Shown piece by piece: positions 14,911 to 23,875 of a stretch of DNA of 64,000 nt (the stretch's first letter is position 1; each line of letters opens with the position of its first letter). Under the pieces are notes generated by a model, which made no database searches, had not been told where the DNA came from, and saw only the letters and a program-made list of their open reading frames with translations. Location of the stretch: assembly GCA_964501535.1 (NCBI GenBank), contig CAZCSV010000004.1, forward strand, positions 62,001-126,000, read 5' to 3'. Made by a program: the position numbers and the translations under genes. Source of the DNA: FEN-1279 sp964501535. GTDB lineage: Bacteria; Bacteroidota; Ignavibacteria; Tepidaquicellales; Tepidaquicellaceae.

Positions 14911-17016
14911 TTAATTTTCTGAAAAAGTAACCGTTTCGAGCATGTCGGAAAAAGCGATATTATCGACAACGTCCATACCTTCCACGACCTCGCCGAATAT
15001 TGTATATCTTCCGTCGAGGTGATAATGCGGAGAATGCATAATAAAGAACTGGCTTCCTTCCGTATCCCTTCCTTCGGATGCCATACCGAAGAATCCCCTT
15101 TCGAAGCGAAGCGGTGAAAACTCGGAGCGGATGGAATAGTCCGGTCCTCCGTATCCGTTATTTTGCGGGTCACCGCCCTGGATAACGAAATTCGGAACAA
15201 CGCGGTGGAAGGATGTTTTGTCGTAGAATTTTTTTTCTGCAAGTCTGATGAAGTTCACGACAGAAAACAGTGCGACTTCTGGGAGAAGTTTAATTTTGAT
15301 ATTCCCCTTTTCCGTTTTAAGTATGGCAAATTTCTTCTTGTCCAGGGTTTTGATAAACTCCCAGTCAAAATCGGTTCTGAATTTTGTTGTAAAGGAATAA
15401 TCCTTTCCGCTAATTTTTTTCAGGGCGTTTGCGGATGCTTTGCAGATGTCGTAGCTGACGGAGTTTAGATTTTCTTTAAGGATATTTTCCGCTTCATTCA
15501 TTTTAAGTTCTCCGAATTCGTTAATGAAAAGTATCATTGCATCTTTATCTTTTGGATAGACGAGTTCTTTATAATCCATAAGCAAAACCATTTTAATATT
15601 ATTTCTTAAATCCAAATATATGGAATCGTTTAAAGCGGTAAAACAAATATCAAGAATAGAGGGGTCTTTCGAAGCTACGAAATTAGTAAGTATAAGCATT
15701 ATTTTTTCCTGATTTTTTTTATCAACATTATTTTTCAGGACAGAAAGTACTTCAACATAAGCTCTGTAAACCTTTGCCAGAGTTGCATCCTGCACCATAT
15801 CACCGAAATCCTGTTTATGTATTTCATTGTACCGCTGTACTCTTTTTCCTACAGAATCCGTAAGTTCATTGTAAACTATTCCGTCTTTAAAAAATTGAAA
15901 ACTTCTTATTATATACGGGATTAAATCTTCGTTTTCCGTTTCGGACATTTTCAGCAGAAGTTCGCGTTTTACGTCATCCTTAAAAATGGTGCCGTAGGCA
16001 AGAATCGCCTCGCATTTATCCTGCCACTCGACTGCTTTATCGGGAGGAAAGAACCATTCGAGCCTTTGTCTTACGGTTTGGAGGTTTTGATTGGGTTCTT
16101 TCAGTCCGGAAAAAAGAAGAGCGGTAACCCTAAGAGCAGTATGTCTGACATTCGGGTTTGCGTCGTCGTATCTGTATGTAATGGCATTTACAAGTTTTTC
16201 GTCGAGAACCGATTCGCTTGTTTTTTTATAAAGCGGAAGAAAATTAAGGATATTCACTTTTACCCGCCAATCTTCTTCTTTATCGAGAGAAGAAACGGCA
16301 TAATTTACATCTCCGATATCTGTGACATAGCCCAGAGCAGAAAATGACCACATACGCACATAGGGGTCGTTATTTTTTGTTAGCTGGATGATGTGGTCGC
16401 GAAGAGGGGTAAGCAAAGTTTTAATACGTATTCTGTAGAGTGCATACGCGATATATCTGGTGGTTTCCAAATCGGGAGCAGAAGTCAAAATATTTTTTAA
16501 AAAGTTAACACCTATTTCTGTTTTAATATTTCTCACGGCGAATCTTGCAATTGCGAGGGCTATAGCTTTTGCGACCGTATTATTGCTGTTATTATAATTC
16601 AGAATTACGGAGAGGGAGTTTTCATCTCCAACTTTTCCCAACGCATCGATAATCGAGCAAATGACCTCGGGGTCGTTTTCGTTATACAGGGCTTTCACCA
16701 GGAGGTATTTTGATTTATCGCAGGGGATTTGTCCGAGAGCAAATGCCGCAGCAGATTTTTTATCTTTATTATGAGCGGAGATTAATATCCCCGCAATATC
16801 TTCAACGGTATTAGAGTCTGCAATGTCAGCGAGCGCATAGAGTGAATTAATCACGAGGTTATTATTTTTTGAGCCGAGGAATTTGATAAGCTCGTTGTTT
16901 TCGCCGAGAGAGCGAGTATCGCGGCATGCATAGATTTGTTTTTCTTCTTCGGAAAAATCCTGTGCGGGCAGGGTCACGGTGAGCAAAAGGATTAAGAAAA
17001 TAAGATAATTTTTCAT
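14911..17016 (-). CDS. Secreted HEAT-repeat protein with C-terminal cyclophilin-type peptidyl-prolyl isomerase
   Basis: This 701-residue protein has a signal peptide (LIFLILLLTVTLPAQ). Residues about 25-540 are helical HEAT-like repeats (for example NNLVINSLYALADIAD, KKSAAAFALGQI, DPEVICSIIDALGKVGD). Residues about 562-701 form a cyclophilin domain with the active-site pattern FHRVVPNFVIQGGDPQ (Arg, Phe, Gln), GSQFFIMHS and LDGRYTIFGEV. The isomerase probably helps folding of envelope or exported proteins, with the repeats binding a partner. The gene stands alone and is divergent from actA. A cyclophilin carried on a long HEAT solenoid is an unusual layout. Confidence 0.88.
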   Translation of the reverse strand: MKNYLIFLILLLTVTLPAQDFSEEEKQIYACRDTRSLGENNELIKFLGSKNNNLVINSLYALADIADSNTVEDIAGILISAHNKDKKSAAAFALGQIPCDKSKYLLVKALYNENDPEVICSIIDALGKVGDENSLSVILNYNNSNNTVAKAIALAIARFAVRNIKTEIGVNFLKNILTSAPDLETTRYIAYALYRIRIKTLLTPLRDHIIQLTKNNDPYVRMWSFSALGYVTDIGDVNYAVSSLDKEEDWRVKVNILNFLPLYKKTSESVLDEKLVNAITYRYDDANPNVRHTALRVTALLFSGLKEPNQNLQTVRQRLEWFFPPDKAVEWQDKCEAILAYGTIFKDDVKRELLLKMSETENEDLIPYIIRSFQFFKDGIVYNELTDSVGKRVQRYNEIHKQDFGDMVQDATLAKVYRAYVEVLSVLKNNVDKKNQEKIMLILTNFVASKDPSILDICFTALNDSIYLDLRNNIKMVLLMDYKELVYPKDKDAMILFINEFGELKMNEAENILKENLNSVSYDICKASANALKKISGKDYSFTTKFRTDFDWEFIKTLDKKKFAILKTEKGNIKIKLLPEVALFSVVNFIRLAEKKFYDKTSFHRVVPNFVIQGGDPQNNGYGGPDYSIRSEFSPLRFERGFFGMASEGRDTEGSQFFIMHSPHYHLDGRYTIFGEVVEGMDVVDNIAFSDMLETVTFSEN

Positions 17017-17325
17017 AGAAATAAGATAAAAATATTATTAAGGATATATTTTCGTCATATTATTTATATATTACGATTAAAAAAAGTCATAATATAATTC
17101 GCAGGGGTAGCATAGAATAAAGTTCAGGACGATAAAAATATCTTAGTTGATGCAGGATTGTTGATATTAACGCAAAAAATATTAATAATTTATGAAATTT
17201 TTTTATTTAAACAGATGTTACAATATTAACTTCCGGCAAGCTGATTGATTGTTCCGAGAGTCTATGAAATTTTTGGGTGATTCATTTAATTGTAATTTTT
17301 TTTATTTTACGGATATTTCTATTCT
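17017..17325. promoter_or_regulatory. Divergent intergenic region between the HEAT-cyclophilin gene and actA
   Basis: These 309 bp of AT-rich DNA hold no convincing ORF, tRNA or hairpin terminator. They must contain the promoter of the ACIII cluster and probably that of the cyclophilin gene. The 12-bp sequence TATGAAATTTTT occurs twice in direct orientation, at 17191-17202 and 17263-17274, 72 bp apart. AATATTAA-like words recur between them. I could not identify a -7/-33 promoter with confidence. Confidence 0.4.
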
Positions 17326-17907
17326 ATGAAAAAACATTTACTGGATTACAATTTAAAGGTACGTTTACCGGTAATTATTTTCACGGCAGTATTGGCTTTT
17401 ACGATAACCTATTATGCCTCATACGCAGAGCGTAACGGGATAGGTTACTCACCCGAGCAACCGATAAAATTTTCACACAAGTTACACGCGGGTGACATGC
17501 AGATAGACTGCAAGTACTGTCACGTTGGCGTAGACAAGTCAAGGACGGCCGGCGTACCATCGGCCGATATCTGCATGAACTGTCATACGGTTGCGAGGGC
17601 AGACAGGCCGGAGATTGTAAAGCTGGTAAAGTACTACAACGAGAAGAAGCCAATCGAATGGAAGAGGATACACAAGGTCCCTGATTTTGCATATTTTAAT
17701 CACAGCGTACATGTTAACAGGGAAATAGACTGCACGAACTGTCACGGTGAAGTAAAGCAAATGGAGCAGTTAGCACAAGTAAACTCTTTCACCATGGGGG
17801 CGTGTTTAACATGTCACAGAAAGCCGGAGCAAAAGATTTCGAATTACGAGGAAATAAAGGGCAATCTCAAAAAGGGACCCGAAAATTGTGCGGCATGTCA
17901 CAGGTAA
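17326..17907 (+). CDS. actA: ActA, pentaheme cytochrome c of Alternative Complex III
   Basis: This is a 193-residue periplasmic cytochrome anchored by an N-terminal helix (about residues 14-33). Five CXXCH motifs are present: CKYCH 62-66, CMNCH 83-87, CTNCH 136-140, CLTCH 160-164 and CAACH 188-192, the last one at the very C-terminus. Five hemes, the spacing of the motifs and the following actB-actF genes identify ActA. ACIII replaces the bc1 complex: it oxidises menaquinol/quinol and passes electrons through ActA/ActE to cytochrome c or an oxidase. It is the first gene of the cluster, so the promoter should lie in 17017-17325. Confidence 0.95.
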   Translation: MKKHLLDYNLKVRLPVIIFTAVLAFTITYYASYAERNGIGYSPEQPIKFSHKLHAGDMQIDCKYCHVGVDKSRTAGVPSADICMNCHTVARADRPEIVKLVKYYNEKKPIEWKRIHKVPDFAYFNHSVHVNREIDCTNCHGEVKQMEQLAQVNSFTMGACLTCHRKPEQKISNYEEIKGNLKKGPENCAACHR

Positions 17908-17940
17908 ATATTCAATTAAGAAAATGAAAATTTTAGAAAT

Positions 17941-18147
17941 ATGAAAGTTTCAGAAAACACAAAGGAAAAAAAGTTAAGCAGAAAAAAATTTATTTTTTAT
18001 TCCGGGCTAGTATTGATGGGAATATACGGTTTAGTAAAGATACCGATGAAGATTTTCGGCAGGAAGGAGAGGGAAAAATTTTTCGGGCACATGAGAGAGG
18101 AATACAAGTTTGAGACCAATCCCGAATCGGTAAGGCGGAAAATTTAA
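17941..18147 (+). CDS. Small single-span membrane protein between actA and actB
   Basis: This is a 68-residue protein with a lysine-rich N-terminus (SRKKF), one hydrophobic helix (about residues 18-36, IFYSGLVLMGIYGLVKI) and a charged C-terminal tail rich in Arg/Glu/Lys. It is not one of the classical ActA-F subunits as I know them. Its place, 33 bp after actA and 84 bp before actB on the same strand, suggests an accessory subunit or assembly factor of ACIII. I do not recognise a named family. Confidence 0.65.
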   Translation: MKVSENTKEKKLSRKKFIFYSGLVLMGIYGLVKIPMKIFGRKEREKFFGHMREEYKFETNPESVRRKI

Positions 18148-18231
18148 CGGAATATATTCAAATCTTCCGGATTAAAAAAATAAACATTACAATTTAACGG
18201 AAAATTATTTTACGAGCGAGAAGGATATTTC

Positions 18232-21200
18232 TTGAAAAAGGAAAACAAAAAGGCAGAAGTTGGTTACTGGAGAGGATTCAGGGAGTTATACAACGACCCT
18301 GAATTTAGGAAGGCGAAGGAAAACGAATTTGCTGGAGAAATCTCCGATTCAGGCGGTTTACACGGTCTTTCCGGTATATCGCGAAGAAAATTTTTAGCAT
18401 TATTTGCGGCTTCGGCGGCTTTTGCGGCGGCGGGGTGTTCGGATTACAGGGACAAAGGAGCAATTGTTCCATACAACAAGAAGCCAGAGGAAATTACGCC
18501 GGGGGTTCCGAACTGGTACGCATCGACCTGCACGCTGTGTCCGAACGCATGCGGTATCTTAATAAAGACACGGGAGGGGAGGCCGATAAAGGCAGACGGG
18601 AATCCCGACCATCCGATAAGCAAAGGGAAAATTTGTGCAAGGGGGCAGGCAGGTATTTTAAATTTATATGACCCGGAAAGAATAAGAGAGCCCAAGTTTA
18701 ATACAGGCGGCGGAGACATGACGGTGACAAGTTGGGAAGCCGTTGACGAAAAGATTGTTTCCGAATTGAAAAATCTTTCTTCGAGCGGGAAAGAAATTGC
18801 GATTATTACTCATTCGGTTATATCCCCCACGCAGAAAAAGTTATTTGATGATTTTATTTCGGCATATCCTACAGCAAAAATATATTCATACGAACTAACA
18901 AGCGATATTAATTACAGAAATGCATTTAAGAAGACATACGGAACGGACATCATTCCGCAGGTAAGATTAGATGAGGCTAAAATTATTTTATCGCTTGAAT
19001 CCGATTTTCTCGGAAGCGAGGGTAACCCGGTAGAGCAGGCAAGACTGTATACGCAGGGAAGGGATGTATTTTCAAAAAAGGAATTCAACCGCCTGTATTC
19101 GGTTGAAGGAGCGATGAGCCCGACAGGCATGAATGCGGATTACAGGATACGTTTAAGGACGGATGCGATAGAAGAATTTACGTTGTGCCTTCTGAACGAG
19201 CTGATAACCGAAAAAAAAGTTACTTCTTTTAGCGGCAACAGTAATATAGTAAGCAAAATAAAAGATTATAAATTAAACGAATTTATAAAGAAGCACAAGC
19301 TTGCCGAAGAAACAGTTAAAACTCTAATCGAAGATTTTGTGAAGAATCAGGGGGAGTGTTATGTTTCGGCGGGGTTGAAACTTCCGGAATCCACACATAT
19401 AATCGTTAATTTACTTAACGAAGTTCTCGGTGCGCCGAAGTTATATTCAAAAGAATTATTATCACAAAACGCATTGCCCTTAAGTTCGAAGAAAGATATC
19501 GGGGAATTGGTTTCGGGAATGAAATCGGGTAATGTCGGAATGGTAATTCACTTCGATACGAACCCGGTATTTCATTTTTCCAAGGATTATGATTACGAAG
19601 AATCACTTAAAAAAGTGGCGACGGTAGTAACAATGACAGAAAGCGTTACGGAGACTTCCTCTTTGAGCAACTATGTTTTGGGAATCAACCACAGTTTCGA
19701 GAGCTGGGGTGATTATAATGCGCGCACGGGATTTTTCAGCTTACAGCAACCGGTAATTTCACCTCTTTACAAGACGAGGCAGAAGGAAGCGATTTTACTT
19801 CACTGGGCGAGCGGAGCAAAGGAAGCATTTGCGGAAAACCTATATTTGAATTATTTAAAGTCGAACTGGGGGAAAGCGATTTATCCGATTACAAAATCAA
19901 AGGTTGATTTTAAGACATTTTGGGATCTTTCTCTGCACGACGGGGTTGTCAGTTTCAGCGAGAGAGCAGGTGAGATTTTAAATTTTAAACCCGAGGCTTT
20001 CACATCGATTAACGAATTCAGAAAAGCGAGTAAGGATTTAGTAATACTATTACGTGACTCATATTATCTGGGTGACGGAAGGTTGGCGAACAATGGCTGG
20101 TTGCAGGAGTTACCTCATCCTGTCTCGAAGGTAGTCTGGGACAACTATGCGGCGATATCGCCTGCAACTGCCATAATTTTTGGATTAAAATCAAACGACC
20201 TGGTGGATTTATCGGCGGGAGGAAAATCCATAAAGCTGCCTGTATTTGTACAGCCGGGGATGGCGGATGATGTTGTTGCAATCGAGCTTGGTTTCGGAAG
20301 AACGAAAGCGGGTACGGTAGGAAGGGAAACGGGTTTTAATGCGACACAATTGATTTCCAAAGATACGCAGATTTCCGAGTGGATATACAACGACGGGAAG
20401 ATAACTAAAGCCGGTGGTGAATACGAATTAGTCACAACGCAGGAGCATTATCCAATAGACGAGAAAAGGTATAACGACATACATTTAAAGCGGGAGATAA
20501 TACAGGAAGGGACTTACGAAGAATACAAGAGGAATCCGAAATTTTTAATCGAGGAGAGAAAGTACACGGAACTTTTCAATATAAACGAAGGGCATGAATA
20601 CACAGGTGTTAAGTGGGCGATGTCGATTGATTTAAACAAATGTATCGGCTGCAATAACTGCGTAGCGGCATGCAACGTTGAGAATAACATTCCGGTGGTC
20701 GGTAAGGAGCAAGTCGGGAGGAACAGGGAGATGCAATGGATAAGATTGGACAGGTATTACGGCGGGCATTCCGACAATCCGAGAGTAAGCTTACAGCCGA
20801 TGTTATGTCAGCATTGCGACAATGCGCCGTGCGAGAACGTATGTCCGGTAGCGGCGACAAATCACAGTCCCGACGGGTTGAACCAGATGGCATACAACAG
20901 GTGTGTGGGGACGAGGTATTGTGCAAACAACTGTCCGTATAAGGTGAGAAGATACAATTATTTCAATTACAGGGACAATTTTGCGGATGCATATCAGGAA
21001 AAGCAGCCCTTGAGTTTACTTTTTAATCCGGAAGTAACGGTACGCTTGAGAGGAGTAATGGAGAAGTGCACATTTTGCATTCAGAGAATAATGGACGAGA
21101 GGCAGCATGCAACACAGGAAAGCAGGGAAATCGACGGTGACAAGGTAGCAACGGCGTGTCAGGAAGCGTGTCCATCGAGTGCAATTGTTTTCGGGGATTT

Positions 21201-21336
21201 GAACAAGAAGGATTCCGAAATTACAAAGCGAAGAAGCCACGAATTAGGATATCACGTTCTGGAAGAAATAAACGTAAGACCAAACGTAACATATATTGCA
21301 AAACTCAGAAACATTAAACCGGAGAAAAAGCAGTGA
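18232..21336 (+). CDS. actB: ActB, molybdopterin-oxidoreductase-like plus iron-sulphur subunit of ACIII
   Basis: This 1034-residue protein starts at TTG 18232, preceded by GAGCGAGAAGGAT; no better start lies in frame. A twin-arginine signal (SRRKFLAL, Arg51-52) ends in a lipobox-like AAAGC at 65-69. The N-terminal half resembles molybdopterin oxidoreductases, with a cluster motif at Cys100, Cys103, Cys107 and Cys135; in characterised ACIII this half carries no molybdenum cofactor. The C-terminal 240 residues form a four-cluster ferredoxin module (CIGCNNCVAAC, CQHCDNAPCENVCP, CVGTRYCANNCP, CTFC with ACQEACP). It passes electrons from quinol toward ActA. The stop overlaps the actC start by 4 bases. 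Confidence 0.95.
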   Translation: MKKENKKAEVGYWRGFRELYNDPEFRKAKENEFAGEISDSGGLHGLSGISRRKFLALFAASAAFAAAGCSDYRDKGAIVPYNKKPEEITPGVPNWYASTCTLCPNACGILIKTREGRPIKADGNPDHPISKGKICARGQAGILNLYDPERIREPKFNTGGGDMTVTSWEAVDEKIVSELKNLSSSGKEIAIITHSVISPTQKKLFDDFISAYPTAKIYSYELTSDINYRNAFKKTYGTDIIPQVRLDEAKIILSLESDFLGSEGNPVEQARLYTQGRDVFSKKEFNRLYSVEGAMSPTGMNADYRIRLRTDAIEEFTLCLLNELITEKKVTSFSGNSNIVSKIKDYKLNEFIKKHKLAEETVKTLIEDFVKNQGECYVSAGLKLPESTHIIVNLLNEVLGAPKLYSKELLSQNALPLSSKKDIGELVSGMKSGNVGMVIHFDTNPVFHFSKDYDYEESLKKVATVVTMTESVTETSSLSNYVLGINHSFESWGDYNARTGFFSLQQPVISPLYKTRQKEAILLHWASGAKEAFAENLYLNYLKSNWGKAIYPITKSKVDFKTFWDLSLHDGVVSFSERAGEILNFKPEAFTSINEFRKASKDLVILLRDSYYLGDGRLANNGWLQELPHPVSKVVWDNYAAISPATAIIFGLKSNDLVDLSAGGKSIKLPVFVQPGMADDVVAIELGFGRTKAGTVGRETGFNATQLISKDTQISEWIYNDGKITKAGGEYELVTTQEHYPIDEKRYNDIHLKREIIQEGTYEEYKRNPKFLIEERKYTELFNINEGHEYTGVKWAMSIDLNKCIGCNNCVAACNVENNIPVVGKEQVGRNREMQWIRLDRYYGGHSDNPRVSLQPMLCQHCDNAPCENVCPVAATNHSPDGLNQMAYNRCVGTRYCANNCPYKVRRYNYFNYRDNFADAYQEKQPLSLLFNPEVTVRLRGVMEKCTFCIQRIMDERQHATQESREIDGDKVATACQEACPSSAIVFGDLNKKDSEITKRRSHELGYHVLEEINVRPNVTYIAKLRNIKPEKKQ

Positions 21337-22703
21337 CCACGACCGATTACACACTTGAAATTCCCGTTGTAGAGGGAAGGCCGACAGCGGGGCAGATAGA
21401 CGAGATTGTTTCGGTTCCGATGAACACGAAGCCGGGCAAGGTATGGAAGATTTTAATTACGATAACATCATTAATGCTTTTAGCCGGCTCGGTGGCATTG
21501 GGTTATACATTTTATTATGGTATAGGAATGTGGGGAAACAACAATCCTGTAAGCTGGGGTTTTGACATCGTAAATTTCGTTTTCTGGGTTGGTATTGGTC
21601 ATGCGGGAACATTAATATCGGCAATTCTTTTCCTCCTTCGTCAACGCTGGCGTACGGGTATTGCAAGATTTGCGGAGGCAATGACAATTTTTGCAGTAAT
21701 GTGTGCCGGATTATTTCCCGCTTTGCATACCGGAAGGTTTTGGCTTGACGGGTATTTATTTCCCTATCCGAACCAAAATCATTTGTGGGTAAATTTCACC
21801 TCCCCGCTTCTCTGGGATGTGTTTGCGGTATCGACATATTTTACGGTTTCTTTAATTTTCTGGTATGTAGGGCTTATGCCGGATTTTGCGACGCTCAGGG
21901 ACAGGACGGAGAACAAGTTAAAGAAAGCGATATACACAATTTTTTCACTCGGGTGGAGGCATTCGACAAGGCACTGGCAGCATTTCGAAAAAATTTATGT
22001 AATACTTGCGGGTTTTGCGACGCCGCTGGTACTATCGGTGCACACGATAGTAAGTTTCGATTTTGCGGTTTCGGTTATACCCGGATGGCACACGACCATA
22101 TTTCCGCCGTATTTCGTTGCGGGGGCTGTGTTTTCGGGATTTGCGATGGTGCAAAATGTTTTAATTTTTGTAAGGCAGGCATTTAATCTGAAGCATATAA
22201 TTACGCTGAATCATCTTGAGAAAATGAATCAGGTTATGATAGTTGTAGGGATGATAGTTGGTTATGCTTACGGGATGGAATTTTTTATTGCGTGGTACAG
22301 CGGGAATGATTTCGAGATGTTTACTTTTATAAACAGGGCATTAGGTCCATACGCATGGGCTTACTGGATAATGGTGACCTGCAACGTAGTATCTCCGCAA
22401 TTTTTCTGGTTCAGGAAGCTGAGGCGCTCGATACCGGTTATGTTTATAATCGGTATAATAATAAATATCGGTATGTGGTTTGAGAGATTTGTAATTATAG
22501 TAACATCGCTGTCGAGAGATTTTCTTCCCTCGAGTTGGGGGATGTACACGCCTACGATTTACGATTTTGGTGTTCTGATATTTTCGTTCGGATTATTTTT
22601 CACGTTACTATTATTATTTGTGAAATCTCTTCCGGTTGTATCTCTATCGGAAGTAAAGGCGGTTGTTGATGGTGCTCAGCCTTCGCACAAAGGAGGGCAT
22701 TAA
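21333..22703 (+). CDS. actC: ActC, NrfD-like quinol-binding membrane subunit of ACIII
   Basis: This 456-residue polytopic protein of the NrfD/PsrC family has about ten membrane helices and is the likely quinol-oxidising subunit. It starts with GTG at 21333, inside the 4-base overlap with the actB stop (GTGA), and its stop shares one base with the start of actDE, so all three are translationally coupled. Conserved stretches include WVGIGHAGTLISAILFL, FPALHTGRFW and WHTTIFPPYFVAGAVFSG. The N-terminus carries a soluble lead (VEGRPTAGQIDEIV) typical of ActC. Confidence 0.94.
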   Translation: MTTTDYTLEIPVVEGRPTAGQIDEIVSVPMNTKPGKVWKILITITSLMLLAGSVALGYTFYYGIGMWGNNNPVSWGFDIVNFVFWVGIGHAGTLISAILFLLRQRWRTGIARFAEAMTIFAVMCAGLFPALHTGRFWLDGYLFPYPNQNHLWVNFTSPLLWDVFAVSTYFTVSLIFWYVGLMPDFATLRDRTENKLKKAIYTIFSLGWRHSTRHWQHFEKIYVILAGFATPLVLSVHTIVSFDFAVSVIPGWHTTIFPPYFVAGAVFSGFAMVQNVLIFVRQAFNLKHIITLNHLEKMNQVMIVVGMIVGYAYGMEFFIAWYSGNDFEMFTFINRALGPYAWAYWIMVTCNVVSPQFFWFRKLRRSIPVMFIIGIIINIGMWFERFVIIVTSLSRDFLPSSWGMYTPTIYDFGVLIFSFGLFFTLLLLFVKSLPVVSLSEVKAVVDGAQPSHKGGH

Positions 22704-23845
22704 TGAAAGAGAAGAAAATATTTTCGGTAGCGGCTTTATTCGACACGCCTGACGACATAACGCGTGCGGCAAAAGAGACGACGGCTGGGGGTTATACAAA
22801 ATACGACGTTAACACTCCGTATCCCGTACACGGAATGGAAAAGGCAATGAGGTTAAAGCCATCGAGGCTTGGCATAATCACTTTTCTAATAGGTATAGGC
22901 GGGGCAACATTTGCCGTTTTGTTCATGTCGTGGGTAGCGATTGTGGATTACCCTCTGGTAATAGGCGGGAAGCCATTCTTTTCTTGGCCGGCATTCGTGC
23001 CGATTACGTTCGAGGTAACGGTGCTTTCGGCATCCGTGGGGACAGTGGTTGCTATGATAGCTTTGTTTTTCAAGTTCCCTCACAACAGTCACCCACTGCA
23101 CGATACGAATTACATGAAGAAGGTTTCTTCGGATAAATTCGGGATAAACATAACAGCGATTGACCCGATGTTTGACGAGGAGAGGGTAAGGAAATTTTTA
23201 TCAGGAATCGGCGGAAAAGAAATAGAGATTATATATAGGGAGCCGTTTCCGACCGACATAAGGATGTTCGACAAGAGGTTTATCGGTACGCTGGTTTTAG
23301 TGGCGGTTTTCACGGCAGGGGCGTCGTATCTCGTACTGAACAAACTTTTATACATACAGCCGTTCTCGTGGATGTCCGAGCAGGACAAGGGATTGCCCCA
23401 GACCAAGAGCGAAGTTTTTTCAGACGGTTTTACCATGAGACAGCCCGTAGAGGGAACAGTTGCCCGGGATTATATTCCTTATGAATACAAGGGATTAAAG
23501 GATTCAGCGGTCATAAATCTGTCCAATCCTTTACCTTTTTCAAAGCAGGTGACAGATAAGGGTAAGGAGAGATATGACACATACTGCAGTCTGTGTCACG
23601 GATATAACGGAAAGGGTGATACAAGGTTACGCGACCAATTTCCAAAGCCGCCGACCCTTCACAGCGAGAAGGTGAAGAACTGGCCGGACGGGAACATTTA
23701 TCATGTAATAACGAACGGGCAGAATATAATGCCTTCTTACGATAAGCAAATCGACAGGGATGACAGATGGGCAATAGTGCATTACATAAGGGTTTTACAG
23801 CGATCGCAAGACGCAAAGGACAGTGATTTTGAAAATTCAAAATAA
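22703..23845 (+). CDS. actDE: Fused ActD (DUF3341) and ActE (monoheme cytochrome c) subunits of ACIII
   Basis: This is a 380-residue fusion. Residues 1-180 form the ActD/DUF3341 part: a soluble FSVAALFDTPDDITRAA lead, two membrane helices (about 57-80 and 100-124), FKFPHNSHPLHDTNYM, and a ferredoxin-like tail. A third helix (about 194-213) leads to a periplasmic cytochrome c domain with CSLCH at 295-299 and a Met in NIMPSYD as probable distal ligand. ActD and ActE are often separate genes; here one reading frame encodes both with no sign of an error. It follows actC with a one-base overlap (ATG at 22703) and precedes actF by 30 bp. Confidence 0.92.
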   Translation: MKEKKIFSVAALFDTPDDITRAAKETTAGGYTKYDVNTPYPVHGMEKAMRLKPSRLGIITFLIGIGGATFAVLFMSWVAIVDYPLVIGGKPFFSWPAFVPITFEVTVLSASVGTVVAMIALFFKFPHNSHPLHDTNYMKKVSSDKFGINITAIDPMFDEERVRKFLSGIGGKEIEIIYREPFPTDIRMFDKRFIGTLVLVAVFTAGASYLVLNKLLYIQPFSWMSEQDKGLPQTKSEVFSDGFTMRQPVEGTVARDYIPYEYKGLKDSAVINLSNPLPFSKQVTDKGKERYDTYCSLCHGYNGKGDTRLRDQFPKPPTLHSEKVKNWPDGNIYHVITNGQNIMPSYDKQIDRDDRWAIVHYIRVLQRSQDAKDSDFENSK

Positions 23846-23875
23846 AAAGGAAATTTTTTAGCCGACAAAATAAAA

